DNA of 64,000 nucleotides from contig NC_058503.1 of the NCBI RefSeq assembly GCF_020382885.2, forward strand, positions 23,767,659 to 23,831,658. Direction: 5' to 3'. How positions within the stretch are numbered: the stretch's first letter is position 1; each line of letters opens with the position of its first letter. A model generated the notes under the pieces. It made no database searches and was not told where the DNA came from. It saw nothing but the letters and a program-made list of their open reading frames with translations. The translations under genes were made by a program, and so were the position numbers. Source of the stretch: Scatophagus argus (Eukaryota; Chordata; Actinopteri; Scatophagidae). Below, piece after piece: positions 35,083 through 48,000 of this stretch.

Positions 35083-38000
35083 TGCAGAGGACACCAAAGT
35101 TTCTGTGGTTTGTTCTGTTTCCTGTCGTGTTTTTGTCTCAGTGAGGACCTTCATCCGTCTGAATAAACCAAAATGTAACTGAGGCCTCTGTTCACTTTCG
35201 GTTAAATATGTGTTGATTTGAAATAAGTGGATATGTGCACATGAAAGGAGCCTCAGAGGCTGCAATTTAGTTGTTTTCTGTTTCCTTTAAGCTAAACTAA
35301 GCTAAGCTAAGCTAACCAGCCGGCTGTGTGGAGATGTGAGGCAGTCGCTCTGAACTTTTTGAGCTTGTTAAGCTCAGCTTCCTGGAGTACTGCAGGACTT
35401 GTTCTCTTAATAATAGTGTTGCTAACATGTTTTGGGCCTCGCGGCTCGTTTGATTGCAGGTTCTGCTGTGTGAAGTCATGCGGGTCGGCGGTAATGGCTG
35501 GTTGATTACCTGAGTGGGCGTTTAGTGTTTTTGTGGAGCAGTAGGTTGAAGTGCTGTTGACTCTGTGTTTATTTAAGCCTTTTCTGTTCAAACGCACTGC
35601 AGGAGGATCAGACTTCCTGGGGTTCAGACGTGGTGACCAGTCAAACGTAGCGACTGTGCGGCCCGTGTCGGGTTCAGGTCAGGTGCAGTAACAACGAACT
35701 GCCAGCAGGGTTCACATTCATGTCTTTTTCACTTGTCCTAAGTCAGTTTCAGCTGCTTCACCATCAGCTCCTGAGACAGACCGTCAGTCCGTGTGAGCAC
35801 CAGGCGTCCTGAGCTGATCTGAACTGCGGGTGTGAAAGAGACCCAAATGAACAGATAACACAAGTCACGTTTAGCTGCTGAAAGCAGAGAGCTTAGCTGG
35901 ACGCGTCCCAGCAGAAGACGTCCCTGCTGCGTCTCAGCACTGTAACGCACACGCTCAGCTTTGAAGCCTTCACTCGAGCCTTTTGTCCCACCGTTTCCTC
36001 GTCTGCGATTCGAGGCCCAGCTTTCGTCGTGCAGCTCGATGAGATGAGACGTTTCATTACAGACTGGCTGCCGTGTTATTCCGGGATGAAAAGGCCACCG
36101 AGCCAGAAAATATTGTGATAAATGAACCTCTTTGAGAAAAAGGTCACAGCCAAAGCCAGTTCAGCCATTCAGCGGCTGTCAGGATGAATTTAGAATTAAA
36201 ATCTGAAACTTTAATGTGTGTTTGGAAGTACTTTTACAGCTACTGTATTCACATACAAATTATTCTTCCACTCAGTAATCCCTTCCTGTCCAGATGTGTT
36301 GATGCTCAGGTGTTCCTTCCTGCTTTTCATCCTCTGGTTACCTCAAACATACCAGATTAGTCGTTAGATGGGGCCGCCAAAAAGTTAAACACTCAGGTGT
36401 TCAGAGTTTTGAAGCTGTGTTGCTTTCACAGACAAAATATGCAGATACTTGTCACATTGTTCCAACATCAGTACTTTGAATACTGTAGTACATTTTACTG
36501 CGTATAATCCAGACTCCAGTCAGAATGTAAAGTATTTTCACATGGTGGTGTGAGCACTTTCACTAAAGTAGAGAATGAAAATGTTTCTTGCATCAGCGAC
36601 GCTGCAGGAGTCTTTGAAGTGTCGGCTCACATCACATCTGGACTCCCCCAGCAGCAGCCGATGGCCACTCTGCTCCCGCTCACGTGTGAACCCTAATCTG
36701 CAGCCGCCGGCTGCTTGGCGCTCCGTCGCTTTGATGCTGCCATGTGGGGAGAACAAGAGTGAGCAGCATGTCTGCCTGCAGAGAGAACCAAACACCCTTT
36801 GACTGAGCAAAACATCTGCTGATCTCAGAGCAGTTTGGCTTCAGTGCACATGAACTCACTGGGCACGTCATATTCGACTCGCCCTGTCCAGAGACTCATT
36901 CGCCAGCATTTATATTCAGTGTTCAGCACGGCGAACGCACAGCCATAGCTCGAGCTACATGAGAAGTAGTTCATCACAACCCGTGAAGTAGCTGTAGAGA
37001 CGTTTCAGTCTGAGGACGTGGACCGACTGGCCATCAAGGGCGTTGTGGTCGTCCTGCGCCGCCGTTTTTGCTCTCATGAGCGTGTGTTGAAGTTTTGCCA
37101 CGAAAGACAATTCGGCCGGCTGTGGCTCAGGAGGTCGTCCATGCGACCGTAGAACAAAAAGTGCTTTGAATGCTCAGTGTGAATAGAATAGCATTACATC
37201 ATGCAGTCCATCCAAGTAGTTTCTGCAGCGTGTCAAAGGCACCAGGACGCCTCAATCAGAGCTGCATACACACAAACCCAGCCTCATCCCAGAGGACCTG
37301 ACACGAATGTGACTCGTCTGAAGAAGAAGAGGAACGCGGCAGAGTGATGTGATGAGGAGGGCTGAGGCCTCCACAGCTCTGAGACAAAGTGTGGACGAGC
37401 GTCCCACTGTGTGGACCCGCCCGCAGACCTCCTCCCTCCTGTGTGCACACTGACGGACGTCCTGCGCGCGGACGGAGGTCCTGCGCGCTGATGGAGGTCC
37501 TGTGCAGTGTCTACCGGCAGGTCGGCTGTTTGCTCTCAGCTGCCTCACGCTGATAAGATTCGGAGTTTGTGGGAGTCGAGCTGCTGCCAGTTCATTTACT
37601 CATGTGGTGATAGGGCCGGTCGACCTCAGTGAGCTGCTGGGGGTGGGGGAGGGGGTGGAGGGGCTGTGGAGTCGGGGGGGGGGGGCGATCGATTTAGTCC
37701 ATTCAGAAAAGGACAGCTGGTCCTCTGTGTGGGAAATAACGATATTTCACCAACTTTCCAGGTGCCATTTGAAAGGCCTGCAGAGGGTGAGAGGAGGAAG
37801 TGGATCTGCAGCAGGAAGGTGTGAGGTCAGCATGTCACCACACTCACCTGCTGCCTTCATGTCCCCTCAGAGTTCCTGTCTTTCTGCACTGCTGTTGTCG
37901 TACTGCAGTCGATTATTCAACAGATTCTAAAAGCAGATGTTAGCTGTGGTTCTTCCATCCACAGTCTCTGAGCTGCAGGCATTTGGTCATTGAATGATGC

Positions 38001-38408
38001 TAATGTTAGCATGCTAACAGGCTCACGGTGACAGTCCTGCTGATGTTTAAATCCCTCCCACAGGGATGTTAAGATGGTCCACAGTGAGGTCGGCTGTTTG
38101 TTTTGTAAAAGCTAGCTTGACTCGAGTCTTGACGTCCTGATCTTCGTCTTTGTGAAACAAAGATGTGTGATGTAGGCGATGTGAAGACATTTTTTCATAC
38201 TGAAGTCCATCTTCTTGATGCGATAGTTTGTTTGTGAGACGTGTTCTGGTACAAACGTTTACCCTCCTGTGTGGCCTTCAGATCGACTCTCCAAACAGAA
38301 AATCAGGACTCGAGTCCGAGTGAAGTCCCATGCTGTCCAAGTCTTTTGGATTTTCTTGGGTCTGAAGTCATCCAGTTTGTGACTTTTGTGTGTGTTACGT
38401 TTGGACAC

Positions 38409-38455
38409 AGCCAGGTTAGCTGTTTCCAGTCTTTATGCTAAGCTAAGATAACCAG
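38409..38455. mobile_element. Half copy of the MITE seen in the med4 3' UTR
   Basis: GTTAGCTGTTTCCAGTC and TTTATGCTAAGCTAAGATAA match the right end of 22454-22651. Confidence 0.5.
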
Positions 38456-41400
38456 CTAACAGCTGGCGGTGCTCGGGTCCCGGCTGACCGCCAGGAGAAG
38501 CAGAACAACACCTGAAAACAGCTGCACAGCCAGGTGTTCTCACCTGTGGGCTGTGTGTGAACACACACACACACACGTGCACACACAGAGCAGTGTGTGT
38601 GTATGTGTGTGTGCAGAAGGAAATTTAAACTCCACTGATTTGATTTGGTGTTTTGGTTGCTATTTTTTACTATCAGTGATATAAAATCTAATGATGCTGT
38701 TCATAAAGATCCAGCAATTAAAACACATTCTGACTAACCAGCACTTCTGCTCTGATCCTCTGAGTACACTGTGCTGTAGTACTTGTACTCCTAAGATGTG
38801 AGTACTGGCACCAGCGCTGCCCACAGGTGGCTGTCAGGAGGAGGGAAATCAGAGAGAGAAAAACCACCTTCTGAAGCTGTGACTCAGCCTGCGACCCCAC
38901 AAATAGTCTTTCTATATGAGGATCTCGGCGGTGGACTGTGAGAGTCAGTGGTCTCGGTCACTTCCCTCCTCCTCGCCGGGTCTCTGCTCCACCCTCATTT
39001 TGAACCTGTTTAAATTCTGGCCATTCTGGAGGAAGTTAAAATTAGCTGAGCGGCTGCCAGCGGAGCCTCATTCAGGAGTCATTAGAGCCCGGAGCAGCTC
39101 AGCCCTCTGAGACAGCAGGGACGCAGAGGATTTGTCACATGAAGACCAACCTCGTTCAGAGACCAGACCGGTGTGTGTGTGTGTGTGTGTGAGTGTGTGT
39201 GTGCAGCTGCTGTGCACTCACACACTCACTTTCAGCAGCTTGTTTGACGTGATTCAGAGGACACCTGGCACCTGGCGTCTGTGTGCAGCCTGAAAAACCT
39301 CCCTGACACCAAACGTTTCACGCTGGACACCACTGACCCGCCAGCATGCGGCTCCTGTCCTCAGCGAGAAGGCTGGCGGTCAGCCTTCACACAACCTTCT
39401 TTATTTCTATTAAAACAGAATATTAACGAGCGTCGGTCCTCGCAGCCCCCCCCCATCTGAAGTGAAGGATTGTGGGCCTGATGAGTCTGCCTCGTCTCTT
39501 CTGTCCCTGCTGACTGAGACTGTGTGATAACCTGCCTGAGGCTGAAGTCGTCTGTCCTGTGTGTCCTGTGGGGGACAGAAAATGAAGCTTTCTGGTTTCT
39601 GATTGGAGGACATCATGCGACCACACGTCTGCTGCTTCACGGTCCTTTTGAGTTATTTATCCTGGCTGCTGTCGCCGTGCGGGTCGCCTCAGTGTTTCTG
39701 TTGTCGTGAGCTCTTCATTATTCTCTCTGTTCGGCGTCTTTTTCACCACAACCATCAGTCTGAGCGTCCACAGGATGCTGGACACCGAGAGGTCGGCGAT
39801 GAGTCCACACAGCCTGATGATGCTCGCAGCCGTCCGACAAAACTCACGCACCTGACGGTCCCCTGCGGGGCTCGTCAGGTGACATTAAGCTCACCTTCCT
39901 GTGTGATGACCTTCACTAGTTTTCACGTCCTCCCGTGTGCTGCTTTGGTCTCTGTGTGAATCTCACAAACCCCACATGGTCAACAACAAATCATCTTTAA
40001 TGTCCATCATCACTGAGCATGTCCCCTGTTCTCCACAGGGCTGGCACATCGAGCCTGCGTGTCTCAGGCCGGGGGAGGAGGCCCAGGCAGACCTGATGCA
40101 AAGACTTCCTGTCAGAAAGCGTCTCAGGGAAGCTCATAAAACCAACTCAATAAAACCTTCCAGTCCTCTGATACAGACTGTCCTGTCCTGTTGTCCTGCT
40201 GTCCCTGTCTGCTCCCTGGTCTTCTCTGTGGTGTCCTCAGCCCTGACAGGTTCCACCTGTGGCAGGTGAGACTCATTCAGCTCGGAACTGAGACGTTTAC
40301 GCACTGAGAGAGTCGAGAAAAGCTCTTCAGTGAATCCAGAATATCGTTTTTATCATCCGTCTTCATTTCCTGTCAACCTGCTGTGTCTTCAGACGTGTCC
40401 TCTGATCAAACAGGACGTGACGGACGAGAATCATTTCCTTGATATCAGCTGATACTTTCTGATAAAGTGTATTGATCAGCTCCTCTGTATTTCCAGGTGA
40501 GAAATAATGTGGCAGTTTGTGCTGGAGGACACCTGGTGCGTCTCACACATGGACTGTGTCACAATATCTGCGTCAGAAAATGTCGAATAACCTGATCATG
40601 TGTCCTCTTTGACGTATCAGACGTCCTCCAGCTGTCCGCAGTGTCCGTCTGTGATGAGGACTGAAGGACCAGCAGAGCGGACCCCCTGTGGCACAGAACG
40701 GGACCCGGCGGCGCTCGGCAGCCTCTGTAGGCTCACTGCATTGACTCGCCTGCCAGGTGATCCGTTTTGCGCCCCCTCACGTCTGAACAAGCGAGTCTTC
40801 TGAATTTTGAGGATCTCGATCCTGACTTTGTTTTAAAGGCCTCAGGTTGTGTCGTCTTCGTGTCGGGTTGGACAGAGCAGGCTGTGTTCCTGGATGGACG
40901 TGAAGACAGCAGACGTGACGTCCTCACAGGCCAATCACAGAGCAGCTGCAGGGCTCACTGTGACGTACACGAGTAAAACCCGTCAGCTCGACCTCTCGAT
41001 CCTCATTGGCCCTGTGAGAGTGAAGCATCAGGCCTCACTGAAGACCACCGAGGACCACAGTCCTCATGCTGCGTGCTGTCGGCGTCTCCTGACCTTTGCT
41101 GACTGCCAACTGACGCTCAGATGACGTGACGACCTGACGTGAAGTTTCAACATGTTCCCCCGTGTGTTTATGTAAGACCCGCCTTCCTGGCAGCCAATCA
41201 GCAGGTTGGCGAGGACCACGTGACAGTGACAGAATGATCCCACATGTCCTCCTCTGAATGAACGGCACACGAAACAAGCCCCTGCAGATCGGCAGAAAAC
41301 TTTATTTGTACAAAGTTTCCTCCGCCGCACGGCGACGAAGCGCTGATGGCGGCGCAAAGTGAGCAGCGTCTGCCTGTGGGTGTGAGTTCTTTCTTTTCTC

Positions 41401-41734
41401 TTTTGGTGCTCATCAGTTGTTTTATTAAAGCACGTCAGCCCGTCCTCCTCCTCCTCCTCCTCCTCCTCCCACCTCGTCCTGCTCCTCGGCGTCCTCGCAT
41501 AATAAAAGTTGTCACAGAGTGAAGAGGAGTTTTCTCTGGGGAAACATGAAGACGTCTTCTGGTGTGAAAATGTGATAATCAACACTTAAAAACCTGCTTG
41601 AGCTCCTTCCAGAAACCCGATCTCACTGGGGGCCGTTTCACTTTGCATTTGAACATGAAGTATTTGAGCACAGACGAGTAGGACCTCACCAAGTCCACGA
41701 TCCAGCACAGTGAGCGAAACTCTTTCAAGGATTC

Positions 41735-41812
41735 CAGGATTCCAGGAGCTTTATTGTCATTTCACACATGTAGAAACATGAGCTGGAACGAAATTAGCTT
41801 CCCCGCTCCCGG
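41735..41812 (-). mobile_element. Short retroelement tail
   Basis: AGCTTTATTGTCATTTCACA and GGAACGAAATTAGCTTCC read on the minus strand as a TGACAATAAAGCT tail typical of fish non-LTR elements. It is too short to classify. Confidence 0.4.
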
Positions 41813-42873
41813 TATAAGCCCAATAACCTCCAAAATACCTGATGCTGTAAATATAAATATAAACACGACCAGAATAAAAACAGATGTAAACAGTGAACAT
41901 GAAATCCTCGTGATAATGATGACATCGTGATTTAAACCAAATTTCTGTCAGAGTGACGAACGGCCGCTCAGCAGGAACAGTTTGAATGGAGCGGGGAAAT
42001 CGGCGTCCTGCTGGGCGTCGACTCGGCGTGAGAGACGCAGTGAAACGCTGGGGGAACAGGACGCTCACCTGTCAGGTGCGCTGTGGGCTTGACTCAGGTG
42101 ATTCACTGGAGGCCCTCAGGTAACGAGCTGACCTGACGTTTGTGGGCTCCCCGCTTTCCGACGCGTTCACGGCCCTGCGGCGTGGCGCTGACAGGAAGTG
42201 TGTGTCGCCCTCTGACGTCCGTCACACACGTCACCTGCTGGGGGAGGAGGGAGGAAAGATGGGAGGAGCTCGTGTCTCTCCATCTTTCTCTCCTTTTTAA
42301 TCACCTCTTGGTGCCTCCTCTCTCCTCGTTCCCTTCACTCACCTCTTCCTCTTCTCCCTCCTCAGCTCCTTTCCTTGACCCCGTTTCTCGTCTCCTGTCA
42401 TCCTTCCGCCTCTTTCGGGACGTCCTCCTCTCTCGTTTCATCTCTGTCTCGCTGCGTCCCCTCTCTGATTTGTGATTAATCCCCTCTTCTGCCTCCGTCT
42501 GCCCCTGGAGGGATTTGGGAGGAATCCCTTAATTACCTCGTGCTCACTAAAACCACTTAAAAAGCGAACCTTTTCCTTGACGAGCTCGGCTGAGATGAGC
42601 GAAGCTCAGAGCGGACGCCCGAAACGCGTTTTGATTTGTGTACTTTGGACTAACGTGCTGCCGTCTGCTGCTGCTTTAAGGCTTCATTTTCCCTGGAAGT
42701 GAAGTCTGTCCTAAATGCTGCACTTAAAATTCTTCTCTGTGGCTGATTTAGCTTCATCTGCGTTTGGGGGAGGAAGCCGAGCAGAATGTTTAAGTGATCG
42801 GCTCTTTGAATAATTTATGGCTCGAGTGGAACAAGCTTAAAAAAGAGGAAACAAGTGTGTATTAAAGGGTAAT

Positions 42874-42915
<42 letters not shown>

Positions 42916-43021
42916 AGCAGCAGGTGCACCAATCAGAGCAGTCATGCTGACTGACATTTCACAGGTGTGAGTCACGCACACACACACACGCTGGATGACG
43001 ACCCGCCCAGAGGATTATGAA

Positions 43022-43059
<38 letters not shown>

Positions 43060-44108
43060 CACACCAGGCAGCGTTCATGATGTTTATGTGAACCTCATTA
43101 ACGCTGAGCCTCCTCAGCTGATGTGTGGAGGTTTTAAAAGCGTCAGCGTGTCTTCTGTGTGTGATATCATCATCAGCTCAGCGTGTTCAGATACCTGCAG
43201 GACCGGAGACATTCTGAGACATGCTGTCTCCTCAGTCCGTCCAGCTGCACCCGGTCACACACAGCGAGTAGGTGACACTTCAGCCTCAGTCTCTGAAAGG
43301 TGTCCTCATCATTTCTCTTGAAAAATTGGCTAAAGCATTTTTTCAAAGCTGTGGTCCTTGTTTTCCACGACGTCCCCTTAACGCGTCAACCCAACTGGGT
43401 CCTCACGAAGACACAGATACACAGTGGACACTTTAAAGCAACAAATGTTCACGCTGTGTTATTCAGGCCCAGACGGGCTCACTTTGTAGTAACTGATTAC
43501 ACAGAGTGTGTGTGTGTGTGTGTGTGAACAGCTCTTGGCTTGTGCTATTTTAAACAGCAGAAGACAGATGGGGCAAAGATAAATTTTTTACAAAGACAAA
43601 TTGGATGGTTGGACAGGACTTGCTGTGGGCGAATCAGATTAGTAGAAATCAGCCTTCATTTGTCTCTCTGCCCAAAGTCTCATCACAGGTTCAGCTTGTG
43701 TGTGTGCACTTGAGTCTGAATCATCAGTACTGTGGAAAGAGAAGGAGGTTATTTTGGTATAAAGCAGTGAAGTGCTGCTCCTTCTCTTGTTGTCAGGGAA
43801 GGACGTGTTGTTGTTTGTGATGTGGGAACGTAACCTGCACAAAGTGGATCTGACTCAGAGGCTCCGGGCTCAAACACGTTCAGCTGCTGGACGGCACAAA
43901 CCAACAGCACGGCCACAGCAAGTGACATCAGCGCTGGTGAGGTCCGGGTTCTCGGTGAGCCCGGATCAGGACCGGGATCTGACAAGAACACCAGAGGAAC
44001 ATTAACGGCCTGCGCTGAGCTGAACAAACCAGCAGAGTTTTATGATGTGGTCACGTATCTGAACCTGATCCACATGAGCCGACTTTCCGCAGCTTGTTTT
44101 GTACAAAC

Positions 44109-44498
44109 ACGTTCACACTGGGGCGGCACGGTGGTGCGGTGGTTAGCTCTGTCGCCTCATAGCAAGAGGGTCCCAGGTTCGAATCCCGGTCTGGGCCCTT
44201 CTATGTGGAGTTTGCATGTTCTCCCTGTGCCTGCGTGGGTTTTCTCCGGGTTCTCCGGCTTCCTCCCACAATACCAAAAACATGCACATTAGGTTAACTG
44301 GCTGCTCTACACTGCCCCCTAGGTGTGAGTGTGAGAGTGTGTGGTTGTTTGTCTTTGTGTGTTGGCCCTGCGATTGACTGGTGACCAGTCCAGGGTGAAC
44401 CCCGCCTCTCGCCCGTAGTCAGCTGGGATAGGCTCCAGCTCCCCCGCCACCCTGACGGATAAGCGGTGTAGAAAATGGATGGATGGACGTTCACACTG
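44109..44498 (+). mobile_element. tRNA-like SINE insertion with 12 bp target site duplication
   Basis: The element at 44121-44486 is flanked by identical ACGTTCACACTG at 44109-44120 and 44487-44498. Near its start it has an A-box-like TGGTGCGGTGG (44132-44142) and a perfect B box GGTTCGAATCC (44176-44186). This is the layout of a tRNA-derived RNA polymerase III promoter. It continues with TGGAGTTTGCATGTTCTCCC and ends in a short (ATGG)n tail. This repeat type is widespread in fish. The intact duplication suggests a fairly recent insertion. Confidence 0.85.
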
Positions 44499-45378
44499 TG
44501 GAGAAACCAGCAAATAAACAGAGAAGAAGACAGAAGAAACTCACACTTTGTTAAGATGTATGAACATGTCAGCTGTGTTACAACAGTCTCTGACTTCCTG
44601 TCCCAGTAACCCAGTTTGGGTCGCTGTCCTCAGCTGAAATGTCTCCAGCGTGTTCGGGACACACCTGCAAAGTGACTTTCGCCTATTAATCATATGTTGT
44701 CTACCGAACCAAACATCAGGAGGTCACCTGACGGCTGGCGGGAGTCTGAGCCACCAGAGTGATCGGTGTGAGCACGAAGACCAGGGTCCCCAAACCTCAA
44801 CCAAGTCCAGTTTAGTCCAGACCAGGATCCTTCCCTGACCCCAAGCAAGTCCAATCACATCTTAAAACACTTTTGTTTTTATTTCGTCTTGTAGTTCTGT
44901 CAGCAGTGGACTGATGTCATATTTCATGTGATGAATCCCTGGTGTGCAGAACATAAAAGATAAAAACATGCAGGAAAGAAGCCTGTTGAACTGTCACCAA
45001 CCTGTTCATTTATTCACCCAACAAACACTTGAGTAACTTAAACTCTTACACACGTGAAAAGTGTTTCATCTCCACTTTTGCTTTTTACTTTCATTTGAAA
45101 ACGAGTTCCATATACAAAACAAACGTGAGCATCAGAGTCCAAAACAGACCAGACTTCAGACCAGGATCTGAGCAGCAGCAGAACCACACGTCAGCTACGT
45201 CTTCTGAGATCCACTACAAACCCCTCGGGGGCCTTGAGAGACGAGCAACTCAACACGAGCACATGAGGCGTCCACCCGCCGCGTTCACACGTAACAGGAA
45301 AACTCAGTGTGGTCGTTACATCCTGGAGTTTACTTTCTGTCGATGGTGATAATAATAAAAGTCCTGCTGCACTTTTCC

Positions 45379-45493
45379 TGAGCCGGGGCCTGAGCCCTGA
45401 TCCCCGAGCCCCTGAGCCCTGGGCTCCGAGCCGGGCCCCCGAGCCGGGCCCCCGAGCTGGGCCCCCGAGCTGGGCCCCTGAGCTGAGCCCTGA
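45379..45493. repeat. GC-rich 13 bp tandem repeat
   Basis: Core of five units of GAGCCGGGCCCCC and variants (45428-45492), with looser copies to the left. Confidence 0.85.
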
Positions 45494-47109
45494 GACATCT
45501 GGAACTACAGTTCGACATTAGCTGAGCTTCATGTAAAGTCCTGAATGAGGGTGAAACAGCCAGCCGGACTCTTTCCAAACATGATTAAGTTCATCTAGCA
45601 GGTGAGCAGCGAGGACAAGCTTTGATTGGCTCGTTTGTTTTCCCAGCCAGTCACTGAAAACAACACTTCTATGAACACAACCTACAATCTTCTATTACTA
45701 AAAGGAAACTCCAGTCTTATCAAACTTATCAAAAACAAAAGCCTAATTCCAACTCAGTTCACCTCCAAGTGGTTTTAATAATTTTGTCAAAATGGTTATC
45801 CACATCCCTTTAAATGTTTTTTACCACAACAGAGAGGACTTAAGGCCAGAAAATAAAACTAAACTGAGTTTTCCTTGGAGAAGCCCGACTGGGTTCACTC
45901 TCTGAACCAAACAGGATGTGGACAGGCAGAATACTGAGCTGCGACCGGCGGACGACCTGCCGTTCATCTGGACGGTCTGAACAGATGAAGAAACTTTTCT
46001 GTTTGGTTGTGAACGCAGCTTGTGTCTCAGCATCTTGCTGTAAATCTGACAGCAGCCGTCTGCTGAGCTGATGCTGATGATTATTTTTGGTGGACTTCAC
46101 ATGAATGTTCAGCATCTTGGATGTGAACTCCTCGTTGTTTTTGCCATCGATTAGAGGAAATTCAGCGCTCCTACATGAAACACGGTCAGTAAATGCACCA
46201 TGATGTTTGTGACAGAGTCGGCCGAGCTGCTCAGCTCACTCAGCTAACGAAGAGTGATGATATGTTGAATTTAAGTTGAGCCACCAGAATAAAATGTTGA
46301 AACTGAACATTAACATTTCACGTTAACATGTCAGCAGTGGGGGAGGTGGAGGTGGAGGTGCTGCTGCTGCTGCCGCCGTGGTAACCTCTGCACATCTGGT
46401 TTGTGGGGAGAAAATCATGTGATCTTTTCCAAGACATAAAGCGCCTAAACCAACCAGACCTTCTGGATGGCATCGTCACAACATAACTGACCAAACCGAG
46501 ACTCACTGATCAACGTGAGTCCTGGTTAGTAGAAATACACGTCGTTAATTGAAATACACGGAGTCAACGTTTATCCTGGAGATTCTGCGGGAAATCTTTT
46601 AAAAATGTGGTTTATTTTCACGTTGACAGTAATTCCATTGAAGCATGTTGCAAACTAATATAAAACTAGCGATGTGTGTGCTCATGTGGATTGTGGCGGA
46701 CTCGGGGTCGACCTGCGCTGCACACTTTAACCAGGCTGAGTCCGTCGTGAACCAGTGAACCTCACACGCTTGTGTCTTTGTTTGCTTTGCCTGCACTGAA
46801 TTTGTGTCACGTTTTTCCTTTGGCTTTGGTCTCTGGTCTGAACACACCTTTCCTGCCTACGTACGCTAATCCAGCCCTCGTCCGTCCTCTGCAGCAGATC
46901 CATATCGCCGCACTGTGAAACGTGGCGCAGCCTGGAGGAAAGCCTCAGTGTCTGTGGGTAAACAAATGTGTTCACTGACAGTCTGCCAACCCCGCAGTGC
47001 AAAGTGTGACTCTTATGACGGAAACATGTGCAGTTAAATCCTCCTCGTGTTACGATCCTCACACTGCATCCTATCATGGCTAAACAACTAAACATTTCAA
47101 TCACACACA

Positions 47110-47119
47110 TTTATTTATT
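47110..47119 (-). promoter_or_regulatory. Candidate htr2a polyadenylation signal
   Basis: Two overlapping AATAAA words on the minus strand, about 0.88 kb past the htr2a stop codon. Confidence 0.4.
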
Positions 47120-47457
47120 CACATATCTGCACAAAATACAAATATAGATTTATTGACGTTGTCTCTGTGACTTCATGTTCTTACGAGCAGACATCATATT
47201 TTGTCTTGCTGTTATTTTCAACAGAAAACACAGAAGCAGCAGGAGCTTTTCCTTCCCTGTTTGGCAGCTTTATCCGACCCCCGGGAGGCTCTGGAGTCCC
47301 GGAGCGTCAGGCGCATCCTGCATCTCTGACATCTGATAAAGTGGGAGGAAATCCAGTCTAATCCCTGCTGATCCATCCAAAGGAATGATGGGAGGTAGAG
47401 GCTGCCTGATGCCAGGCAGCAGCGCGAAGGGGAGCTGAGGTCACCGCGGTGTCCACG

Positions 47458-47544
47458 CTTTGGTTCACCCTTTGGTTCACCCTTTGGTTCGCCCTTTGGT
47501 TCACCCTTTGGTTCGCCCTTTGGTTCACCCTTTGGTTCACCCTT
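47458..47544. repeat. 12 bp tandem repeat near the htr2a 3' end
   Basis: Seven copies of CCCTTTGGTTCA, with G for A in some. It lies about 0.45 kb past the htr2a stop, inside the likely 3' UTR. Confidence 0.9.
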
Positions 47545-48000
47545 TCACTCAGAGTTTGGTACGAAGTGGGTGAATCGTGAGCGTCTCACATCATTTGCAT
47601 GGACTGTCCCTTCCAGCACACACCTTATTTTTAAATTTGACTCTCAGAAACAAAAGATGATGTGAAAAACAAAGTGATATGAAATTTCTGGCTGTGTGGC
47701 AGAAGACCAAAGAGGTTTTGGGAGTCGGTCCATGAAGCACTGATTCGTGGACGCAGACTTATTAAAAGGTGTCTTTGTTGTAATAAAAGTCAGACTCGAT
47801 GGAGCTGATCTGGACCCTGTTGACATGGTGAGGCCCAGCAGCTCTGTTTTAAATCTTGGTGGCAGGTCTGGGAAGCCATCAGCTCAGTTTTTGTAACATC
47901 CTGACTGGGAGGCACTTTGTCTTTGGCACTTTGACCCTCAAACCCTTCGCTCCCACGTGTGACGAGACCAGGATCGCTTTCATTTCAGTCTGATGTGCGC

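Larger units (their letters stand above)
33142..47100. other. sucla2-htr2a intergenic region (14 kb)
   Basis: The two genes are tail to tail. No further protein-coding exon is supported. It holds CA/TG runs (33191-33233, 34036-34076, 42877-42914, 43020-43064), a second possible poly(A) site at 35077, a SINE-like insertion (44121-44486), GC-rich tandem repeats (45379-45493) and an LTR-free retroelement tail near 41740-41810. Open frames here have no domain, splice context or recognisable similarity. Confidence 0.65.
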
